From Lactococcus allomyrinae (GTDB taxonomy: Bacteria; Bacillota; Bacilli; Lactobacillales; Streptococcaceae), in NCBI RefSeq assembly GCF_003627095.1, contig NZ_CP032627.1:992001-1056000 (forward strand): 64,000 nt of DNA, written 5' to 3'. Below the pieces are notes generated by a model. That model saw only the letters and a list, made by a program, of their open reading frames with translations. It was not told the DNA's origin and did no database searches. Shown one piece after another: positions 57,793 through 64,000 of the stretch; position 1 is the stretch's first letter, and every line of letters begins with the position of its first letter. The translations under genes and the position numbers were made by a program.

Positions 57793-58127
57793 AATCCACC
57801 CTTTCTTCATCATTTCATCAAAATAAAACAAATATCAGCAACGAATATTTTTGCTGACAGACTAACTTTGCTTTATTTACAAGAAAATTCATTTTAGACA
57901 TCTTATTGTTACTTTTATAATTTAATTATACACTTTTTATACGCATAATCAACCGTTTATCCCGTAATCTATTGATTACTAACAAAAAAAGACTATATTT
58001 CAAGAAATTAAAACGGATAAGTTAGCAACTCATCCGTTTCATTGTCATTAATTATTTTTTCAAAAAGTAATCTATAAAATACTTTTGAATCTTTTTTACT
58101 GACAAACTTTCTGTCAGTACTGATGAT
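57793..58127. other. Gene-free stretch upstream of ibrA-like gene
   Basis: 335 bp. Holds the ibrA-like promoter (57925-57952), a CTGTCAGT element at 58095-58115, and otherwise no frame or structure I could support. Confidence 0.6.
57925..57952 (-). promoter_or_regulatory. Promoter of the ibrA-ibrB pair
   Basis: TTGATT (57947-57952), 16-bp spacer, TATAAT (57925-57930) on the minus strand, leading into the ibrA-like gene with a leader of about 125 nt. Confidence 0.65.
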
Positions 58128-58382
58128 TTACAAAACCCTGTATTCTTTCTTAAATTTCTTTTCGGAAATCACTTTGATATCGCTCTTTCCCATATAAATT
58201 AAGTAGTCTCCGGTACTTGCCATGCCACCAAACATCATATTAAAACGTAATTGGTCAGGATTTTTAGGATGCCAAAAGCAGATTTGTTTATCAAATAAAT
58301 TTTGTACCCATTCTTCAAGTTGTGTATCCGCAGCATCTACACGCCATGCTTCTACAACTGTTTCTCCGATTTGTACTTGCAT
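58128..58382 (-). CDS. Small soluble protein, unknown
   Basis: 84 residues from ATG 58382 (GAAAAGAG upstream; the longer frame opens with TTG). MQVQIGETVVEAWRVDAADT, CFWHPKNPDQLRFNMMFGGM, YLIYMGKSDIKVISEKKF. No family recognised; Trp/Met-rich core looks like a folded domain. It lies between the UPF0210 gene and the ibr pair, flanked by CTGTCAGT elements. Confidence 0.65.
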   Translation of the reverse strand: MQVQIGETVVEAWRVDAADTQLEEWVQNLFDKQICFWHPKNPDQLRFNMMFGGMASTGDYLIYMGKSDIKVISEKKFKKEYRVL

Positions 58383-58461
58383 ATTTCTCTTTTCAATTTT
58401 TTTCAAAAATATTTTCTGTCAGTATACTGACAGGACTTTAACGATAATCTGTCAGTAACCT

Positions 58462-59799
58462 TTAATTTTTAAAGGAATGGATAGGTGCTGGAATTTGCCC
58501 GCCACGTGCAATAAAGTCTGCTGACGAGGCTTGATTGACTCGCATGACAGGGGCCGTACCAAAAAGTCCACCAAATTCGACATTATCACCTTCCTTACCA
58601 ATAGGCAAAATCCGTACTGCTGTCGTTTTTTGATTAATGACACCAATCGCCGCTTCATCGGCAATCATCGCTGCAATCGTCGTAGCTGGCGTTGACTCAG
58701 GAATAGCAATCATATCAAGACCAACTGAGCAGACACAAGTCATTGCTTCCAATTTTTCAATATTTAAAGCACCGCTTTGCACTGCCGCAATCATTCCCTC
58801 ATCTTCTGACACAGGAATAAAAGCACCAGAAAGTCCACCTACACGCTGCGCCGCCATGACACCGCCTTTTTTGACCGCATCATTTAGCATGGCAAGAGCT
58901 GCTGTTGTTCCATGTGTTCCGACTGTTTCAAGTCCCATTTCCTCAAGAACACGAGCTACAGAATCTCCTATTGCAGGTGTTGGAGCAAGTGATAAATCGA
59001 CAATTCCAAACTCAACATCCAAGCGTTCAGCTGCCATTTGTCCGACCAATTGACCGATACGTGTAATCTTAAAGGCTGTTTTTTTAATCGTTTCGGCTAA
59101 GACATCAAAGCTTTCACCACGCACTTTTTCTAGCGCACGCTTGACAACACCTGGCCCCGACACACCGACATTGATAATCGTGTCTGCTTCCCCAACACCA
59201 TGAAAAGCCCCCGCCATAAAAGGATTGTCTTCAACTGCGTTTGCAAAAACAACCAATTTTGCATTCAGCCATTTATCGCCTTTTGCCATTTCTTTGATTG
59301 TTTCACCCATATCGCGCACAGCAGTCATATTAATGCCTGTCTTTGTTGAGCCAACATTGACTGATGCGCACACACGTTCTGTTGCAGCTAATGCTTTTGG
59401 CATTGATTTAATCAGGATTTCATCACCTTTTTGATAACCTTTTTGTACCAATGCTGAATAACCACCGATAAAATCAATTCCGATTTCCTTTGCAGCTCGG
59501 TCCATCGCAAGTGCTATTTTTGTGTAATCCGTCGCATCCGTTGCAGCACCTATAATCGCAATAGGAGTGACAGATACTCGTTTGTTAACAATTTTAATAC
59601 CTAATTCTCGACCGATATCATTACCAACTGTAACAAGCTGACCCGCCTTGCTCACAATCTTGTGATAAATTTTTTCGCTTGCTTTGTCAATGTCTGGGTC
59701 AATACAGTCAAGCAATGAAATTCCCATTGTAATTGTGCGAATATCGAAATTTTGTTCTTCAATCATCGCAATTGTTTCTTTAATGTTTTGAATGTCCAT
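58462..59799 (-). CDS. UPF0210 family protein (PFL-like, DUF711)
   Basis: 445 residues from ATG 59799 behind AAGGA; an upstream in-frame ATG adds 15 non-conserved residues. Conserved blocks [59 protein letters not shown] fit DUF711/UPF0210. The structure family relates to pyruvate-formate-lyase-like folds; function unknown. Almost always paired with an ACT-domain protein, as here. Confidence 0.9.
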   Translation of the reverse strand: MDIQNIKETIAMIEEQNFDIRTITMGISLLDCIDPDIDKASEKIYHKIVSKAGQLVTVGNDIGRELGIKIVNKRVSVTPIAIIGAATDATDYTKIALAMDRAAKEIGIDFIGGYSALVQKGYQKGDEILIKSMPKALAATERVCASVNVGSTKTGINMTAVRDMGETIKEMAKGDKWLNAKLVVFANAVEDNPFMAGAFHGVGEADTIINVGVSGPGVVKRALEKVRGESFDVLAETIKKTAFKITRIGQLVGQMAAERLDVEFGIVDLSLAPTPAIGDSVARVLEEMGLETVGTHGTTAALAMLNDAVKKGGVMAAQRVGGLSGAFIPVSEDEGMIAAVQSGALNIEKLEAMTCVCSVGLDMIAIPESTPATTIAAMIADEAAIGVINQKTTAVRILPIGKEGDNVEFGGLFGTAPVMRVNQASSADFIARGGQIPAPIHSFKN

Positions 59800-59909
59800 A
59801 AAAATCCTTATTTTTCTTGAAAAACTGTCATCAGTAAACTTCATTCATTTTTGTTGCCTTTTTACTGATAAAAATTACTGACAGAAGTGCTGTCAGTAAA
59901 TTTCGGTGC

Positions 59910-60173
59910 TTACAGCTTGTGCATAGCATTGAAAATTGCTTCATTTTGCACATGAATGCTGACTCCAAGCGCTTTTCCTTTTTCTCCTAATGTTTCTTGA
60001 AAGACTTGAAAATCAATTTCTTTAGTTTCGACAAGCATCATCATCGTAAACGCTCCACTCATCAATGTTTGCGAAATTTCAAGAATATTGGCTTCTAATT
60101 CAGCAAGTGTTGCTGTCACACCAGCTACAATCCCAATCTTATCTGCTCCTACTACTGTTACAACTGCGCGCAT
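59910..60173 (-). CDS. ACT-domain protein, UPF0237
   Basis: 87 residues from the second ATG of a pair at 60173, six bases after GGAG; 88-90 residues is the family norm. MRAVVTVVGADKIGIVAGVT, AELEANILEISQTLMSGAFT is the ACT fold, a small ligand-binding regulatory domain. Partner of the UPF0210 gene downstream. Confidence 0.9.
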   Translation of the reverse strand: MRAVVTVVGADKIGIVAGVTATLAELEANILEISQTLMSGAFTMMMLVETKEIDFQVFQETLGEKGKALGVSIHVQNEAIFNAMHKL

Positions 60174-60266
60174 CATTTTCTCCATTCAAAATAAGAGTCA
60201 AGAAACTATTTTCAAGAATCCAAACTCAATTTATTATCAATTATTATAACATTTTGTTTTCATTTT

Positions 60267-60282
60267 TTCTGTCAGTACTGAC
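60267..60282. repeat. CTGTCAGTACTGACAG palindrome
   Basis: Perfect 16-bp palindrome, a typical full copy of the dispersed element. Confidence 0.85.
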
Positions 60283-60362
60283 AGAATGAAGGCAAATTTG
60301 ATTTATAGTTCGGTTTTTACTGACAGCCTTTCTGTCAGTAAATTTCACAAGATATTTTATTA

Positions 60363-60530
60363 TAATTGAGTTTCCACGATTAGAAATGAGTGAAAAAAGA
60401 TAAATCTCTACAAGAAACTTCGTGTCTCTCCAAGATTTTCTATTTTCCATCATTTCTTACAAATCGTGCTCACATCTTGTAATTGAGTTCGGCTGCTTAG
60501 AGCTCATGAAAAAAGATAAAAGTCTCCAAT
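60363..60530. repeat. Inverted copy of the 119-bp repeat
   Basis: One unit in the opposite orientation to 55402-55787 (GATTAGAAATGAGTGAAAAA, then CTCACATCTTGTAATTGAGT), followed by a degenerate part of a second. Confidence 0.85.
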
Positions 60531-60639
60531 GAGCGTTGCTCATCTCCGTCTTTTTCTATCTCCGTACCTTTAGCACTCCGCTGTCCATTGGCTTATGCAC
60601 TAAAGTGCAAAGAGCCAAATGGCAATTTTCATGAGTTCT

Positions 60640-60668
60640 GGACAAGCAGCCCCATATCTTGTTATAAT
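60640..60668 (+). promoter_or_regulatory. Promoter with almost no leader before the prenyltransferase gene
   Basis: TGGACA-like -35 and TATAAT at 60663-60668, only 9 nt before the ATG at 60678. The box lies in ATCTTGTTATAATTA, shared with the 119-bp repeat. Confidence 0.5.
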
Positions 60669-60677
60669 TAAGCTATC

Positions 60678-61616
60678 ATGAATTTTAAAACCTTTCTTAA
60701 TTTCACGCGTATTCAAACGCTCCCAGCTGCGCTTCTTTCTCCCATTGCTGGCTTACTGTTCTCAATATGGTATTTCAGGGATTTTCATTTGCTCCCAACT
60801 GTTCTCTTTTTTATTGGTCTTGCCGCCATCAATCTTTTTGTTAGTGCTTGGAATAATCTGATGGATTACTACAAGGCGGTGGATCCTGAATATAAAAAAT
60901 GGAATATCATTGTTGCCAAACAGATTAATCCAAAGCTCGCCTTAAAAATTTGCTTGAGCTTTCTTGTAATTGATGTTCTTGTCGGGCTGGCTGTACTTTT
61001 TCTGACCAATCTTGCCATTCTTCCCATCGGTGGCTTTGCTTTTCTTGTCGCTATTTTTTATACCTACGGCCCTTTTGCTTTCAGTCGTTTTCCATTAGGT
61101 GAATTGTTAGCTGGTCTTTGCGAAGGCTTCATTGGATTTTTCCTTGCTGTTTATATCAATTCTTTTGATAAAGGTTATTTTTTCATTAGTTTTGATGGTT
61201 GGAAAATGAACTGGACTTGGGACTTTGGTGTTCTGTTTCCTCTTTTGCTCGTTGGGCTTGCTTGTTTTGTGCAAAATTTTAATATTATGCTCTCAGATAA
61301 TATCTGTGACCTTGAACAAGATGTAAAAAATCAACGTTTTACCTTACCTTATTATCTAAAAACACCATTAAGCTTGAAGCTCTATACTTTTATGTATCTA
61401 TTTGCAGCATTCTGTATTTTATTCGCTATCATTTTTGGAATACTTCCACTTTGGTCATTTTTGATGCTTGTTATTTTGATTAAATTCATTCCAAATATGA
61501 AAAGATTCCTCAGAAAACAAGTCAAATCAGAAACCTTCCACTTCCAAATTGACAATTTGATTTTGTTCAATGGTGCGCTTGCTTTTACACTTCTACTCGG
61601 TATTCTTTTCAGATAA
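60678..61616 (+). CDS. menA: UbiA-type prenyltransferase (MenA-like)
   Basis: 312 residues, eight to nine membrane helices. First Asp-rich motif NNLMDYYKAVDPEYKKWN and second DNICDLEQDVKNQRFTLPYY, as in UbiA enzymes. In lactococci MenA attaches the prenyl chain to 1,4-dihydroxy-2-naphthoate in menaquinone synthesis; other UbiA activities are possible. Preceded by a TATAAT nine bases from the ATG. Confidence 0.8.
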   Translation: MNFKTFLNFTRIQTLPAALLSPIAGLLFSIWYFRDFHLLPTVLFFIGLAAINLFVSAWNNLMDYYKAVDPEYKKWNIIVAKQINPKLALKICLSFLVIDVLVGLAVLFLTNLAILPIGGFAFLVAIFYTYGPFAFSRFPLGELLAGLCEGFIGFFLAVYINSFDKGYFFISFDGWKMNWTWDFGVLFPLLLVGLACFVQNFNIMLSDNICDLEQDVKNQRFTLPYYLKTPLSLKLYTFMYLFAAFCILFAIIFGILPLWSFLMLVILIKFIPNMKRFLRKQVKSETFHFQIDNLILFNGALAFTLLLGILFR

Positions 61617-61872
61617 ATGCAGAAAATGGATACTTCGCTATCCGTTCGTTCTATCTCCACTCCGTTACTCTGTCAATTCTCGCTACAGCACTAAAGTGTC
61701 TAGTCGAAATCGCAATCAATTAAAATAACAAAGTGAAATAGCAACTTCCAGAGCTGTGCTTTCGTACGAACCCAAAATTTTCTAATTTTCATAATTTCGG
61801 AACGCGGCTACTCACATCTTATATTATAAGGAAACACTTTCATCTTAAGTTTTTTCATGATAAAATGACACT
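61617..61872. other. Gap between the menA-like gene and the small membrane protein
   Basis: 256 bp without a frame I can support. Contains phrases also seen at 60480-60670 (TATCTCCGTACC-type, GCACTAAAGTG), and ends in an extended -10 (TGATAAAAT) six bases before the next ATG. Confidence 0.5.
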
Positions 61873-62340
61873 ATGGTTAAATGGTTTAAGCTCACGAAAC
61901 ATTACTACTTTGGATTTTTTCCACTTGGAATCCTATTTGTTATACTGCAAGAGCTTCCGTATTTTCTCTTGCCGCTTTTTCGCATTTCACTCACTCCTTT
62001 AACAAATCTTCCTACCACATTTTTTGGGCTTGATTTCCTTGAAAAATGCTTTGGTATTGGAATGATTCTTAGTTTGATTTTTATCCTCCGTCTTCCCTTA
62101 TATCCGCAGAACCTCTTTTTGAGGGCGGCAGTTGTTCCATTGGCGAACTATTATATCGGTTGGGGAATTTATAGCTTGGGATTTTGGAATTTGCCATTTT
62201 TTCTCTTTTTCCTTGTTGCGATGCCTCCACTCTACTATTTTTTTCTCGGACTTTGGCAGAAAAATCAATTGACAATACTTCTTTCTCTCCTTTTTCTAAT
62301 CGCACATTTAGCTAATTCTTCACTTAATTTCATAAAATAA
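61873..62340 (+). CDS. Membrane protein, unknown
   Basis: 155 residues with four or five membrane segments (YYFGFFPLGILFVILQELPY, FGIGMILSLIFILRLPLYP, YIGWGIYSLGFWNLPFFLFF, LTILLSLLFLIAHLANSS). No family recognised. Extended -10 TGATAAAAT ends six bases before the ATG, predicting a leaderless mRNA. Ends at a strong terminator shared with the converging gene. Confidence 0.65.
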   Translation: MVKWFKLTKHYYFGFFPLGILFVILQELPYFLLPLFRISLTPLTNLPTTFFGLDFLEKCFGIGMILSLIFILRLPLYPQNLFLRAAVVPLANYYIGWGIYSLGFWNLPFFLFFLVAMPPLYYFFLGLWQKNQLTILLSLLFLIAHLANSSLNFIK

Positions 62341-62366
62341 AAACGCATAAAATGCGTTTTTATTAT
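62336..62366. terminator. Bidirectional terminator
   Basis: TAAAAACGCA-TAAAA-TGCGTTTTTA stem with T-runs, between converging genes at 62340 and 62363. Confidence 0.85.
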
Positions 62367-63421
62367 TTTACTAACTCAAAATTCATGATAACTGGCTCAT
62401 GGTCCGACGATTTGAATTGATTATCAATTGTCTTGACATCTAGACTCTTGATATTATCTGATACGAGAAATCCATCAATTGTACCAAAAATATTTTTGGG
62501 ATTTTTAGCATCATAAGGAACATCTAGAGAGCGCACAGTTGGCGCATTTGTTGGGGCGACAACTCGCATTCCTTTGGTCAAGTTTTCAGTAGGGAACTCC
62601 TTCATCCACGTGAGTTCTGGATGAGCTTTTCCTGCTAAAGCGTGATTATAGTCTGCTCCACAAATCACATAATCACCTGCATTGACATATTTTTGCATAC
62701 TGTCAAATAGTGTTAAGAGTTGCTGTTTTTGAATCTTTTGATCTTTAATAAATGCTGAAAGATGGGTATTAAAAATTACAAATTTTTTGTTTGAATGCTC
62801 AATCGGTAAGATATTGACATCAAAGGCTCGATCTAGGTCAAAAAATTTATTGAAATTCGTCTCAATTGGTAATTTATAACGAGTAGAACTTTCAATTTTG
62901 TATTTTGAATAAGTCATGATTCCTGATTTTGCTTTACCAATCGGTTTCGTAACTGGGTAAAAGAGATAAGCAGAGTCATAGTTTTGTGTCAGTACTGACG
63001 AATAATCTGTCAGTGCATCACGCACCATCTTTGGCTCATCAACGTGCTGACTACGGTCACCTTGCCAATCAATCTCCTGAATATTCCCAAAATCTGGGTT
63101 TTGTGTCTTGATTAGGCGAATATCCTCATTAATCGCATCTTTCACCGCTTGCTTACTATAAGCTCTGACATCCGGACCGCCATCCATGAAAAAGCTAAAT
63201 GATGGCGGATAAGAGCCGTAACCAATGTTGAAAGTCATCATTTTATAAGTTTTACCAAGCTCAACTTGTTCCACTTTTGGACGATTTATCGTTTCTTTGA
63301 TATCGTTAGGAAGCCTATGATATTGGGCATAAGCGTAAATAAAATAACCACCAACGACCACAATAAGAAGACCTAAAATTCCTCCTAAAATCTTCAAAGC
63401 CATTTTTAAATATTTATTCAT
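62363..63421 (-). CDS. Endonuclease/exonuclease/phosphatase family protein, membrane-anchored
   Basis: 352 residues. N-terminal membrane anchor (ILGGILGLLIVVVGGYFIYA), then EEP-fold motifs: MTFNIGYGSYPPS, NIQEIDWQGDRSQ (metal Glu), VIFNTHLSAF, VICGADYNHAL and SSDHEPVIMNFEL (catalytic Asp-His). A metal-dependent phosphoesterase exposed outside the membrane; the substrate could be a lipid head group, nucleic acid or sugar phosphate. Contains CTGTCAGT elements. Confidence 0.85.
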   Translation of the reverse strand: MNKYLKMALKILGGILGLLIVVVGGYFIYAYAQYHRLPNDIKETINRPKVEQVELGKTYKMMTFNIGYGSYPPSFSFFMDGGPDVRAYSKQAVKDAINEDIRLIKTQNPDFGNIQEIDWQGDRSQHVDEPKMVRDALTDYSSVLTQNYDSAYLFYPVTKPIGKAKSGIMTYSKYKIESSTRYKLPIETNFNKFFDLDRAFDVNILPIEHSNKKFVIFNTHLSAFIKDQKIQKQQLLTLFDSMQKYVNAGDYVICGADYNHALAGKAHPELTWMKEFPTENLTKGMRVVAPTNAPTVRSLDVPYDAKNPKNIFGTIDGFLVSDNIKSLDVKTIDNQFKSSDHEPVIMNFELVK

Positions 63422-63584
63422 TTTATTCCAAAGTTTTTCTAATTTTTACTCATAAAAATACAAATATCACTGACAAGTTTTCTGTCAGTGACCATCTTCT
63501 ATAGCTTGCCGTGCTTATACGAACAATCCCGCTCACTATCTCTGCATCAGCTTATCAGTATACTGACAAGCTTTCATAAGACAA

Positions 63585-64000
63585 TCATTTACTCTCAGAA
63601 ATCATCTCTAATACTTGCGCAGTATTTCTCACACGCCCAAGACGAGTGAAAATCCCTTCAACAATACCTTTATGCAATGCTTCATTGAAATCGGTCATGG
63701 CATCTTCAACTGTAATCACCTGATAACCATGTTGAAAAGCTTCTCTGGCTGTTGTATCACAACCAATCGTCGTCGCAATTCCAGTTAGAATAATCTCTTC
63801 TATGCCACGTCGACGAAGTTGCACATCAAGGTCTGTCCCATAAAACGCTCCCCAATTATGCTTCGTCACATGGATAACATTTTTCACATTTTTATCATAA
63901 GCAATGGGAGACACAAAGTCTGAGTAGTCATCTGGGACTTGTCCTGCTACTTGCAAAGGTGTGTCTAATTTTGGATGTAGTGTCTCACCACCGTAATTTT
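63585..64000 (-). CDS. Isochorismatase-family hydrolase (5' end beyond window)
   Basis: The frame is open to the window edge, reading NYGGETLHPKLDTPLQVAGQ at the cut; the ATG-like start within the window would be a TTG, so the true start lies outside. Catalytic Lys in HVTKHNWGAFYGTDLD and Cys in TGIATTIGCDTTAREAF, typical of the cysteine-hydrolase (nicotinamidase/isochorismatase) fold. Substrate unknown. Confidence 0.85.
   Translation of the reverse strand, partial: NYGGETLHPKLDTPLQVAGQVPDDYSDFVSPIAYDKNVKNVIHVTKHNWGAFYGTDLDVQLRRRGIEEIILTGIATTIGCDTTAREAFQHGYQVITVEDAMTDFNEALHKGIVEGIFTRLGRVRNTAQVLEMISESK

Larger units (their letters stand above)
60186..60677. other. Gene-free stretch with repeats and the menA-like promoter
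   Basis: 492 bp holding two CTGTCAGT palindromes (60267-60282 and about 60324-60342), the inverted 119-bp repeat copy (60363-60530) and the promoter of the prenyltransferase gene. No protein-coding frame supported. Confidence 0.7.

Noticed and set aside
55946-57831. Prophage remnant around the ibr-like pair
   Set aside because: No integrase, structural, lysis or replication genes in the flanks, and no visible attachment repeats other than the 119-bp family.

Overview
The window looks like a chromosomal segment of a Lactococcus of the L. lactis/cremoris group. It is AT-rich and carries an hrcA-grpE-dnaK operon with CIRCE operators, rapZ-yvcK-whiA, a fruR-fruK-fruA operon, a menA-like prenyltransferase, and a type VII (ESX) locus ending in a YueB/YjaE-type EsaA. 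The genus is inferred from gene content and protein character, not from a database match.

Left edge to 22.5 kb is mostly on the minus strand. It holds the 5' part of a Ppx/GppA phosphatase gene, a frameshifted queG, and a complete T7SSb locus. In transcription order the locus runs esxA, essA, esaB, essB, essC, a DUF4176 gene, two small LXG-partner genes (Lap1- and Lap2-like), then three LXG toxin modules. Each module is LXG toxin, multi-pass DUF443-like candidate immunity protein, DUF4176 protein. The toxins share nearly identical N-termini of about 200 residues and differ in their C-terminal tips. Scars of recombination are visible: a copied 3' end of lap2 before toxin 2, a remnant of a toxin tail plus immunity start fused to an esaA 5' fragment, and a decayed gene. 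The locus ends in an EsaA-like surface protein.

22.9 to 35.2 kb is ordinary core genome: a phosphoesterase, Ntdp, a formate/nitrite channel, an ABC exporter with a divergent TetR regulator, whiA-yvcK-rapZ, an RsmF-like methyltransferase and cardiolipin synthase. 35.4 to 49 kb holds a YxeA-like lipoprotein and a P-type ATPase behind the same palindrome, an MgtA-type ATPase behind an M-box-like leader with a candidate leader peptide, the fructose operon, an M20 amidohydrolase and oleate hydratase.

49 to 64 kb holds dnaK-grpE-hrcA (two CIRCE, and three 79-bp repeats in the leader), a VanY-type carboxypeptidase, a phosphoglycerate-mutase-like gene, 119-bp tandem repeats, an IbrA/IbrB pair, a UPF0210/ACT pair, menA, an endonuclease/exonuclease/phosphatase family protein and the start-truncated end of an isochorismatase-family gene.

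The most interesting signals are: (a) EsxA and three of the four DUF4176 proteins share the C-terminal tail (Q/T)SFGF or TFGF; (b) the LXG array shows cassette-type tip exchange; (c) the 8-mer CTGTCAGT is strongly enriched, often in inverted pairs that also act as terminators, and is absent from the T7SS and the 33-48 kb block; (d) an acidic, proline-containing leader peptide lies between the Mg2+ leader and mgtA; (e) several promoters predict leaderless mRNAs.
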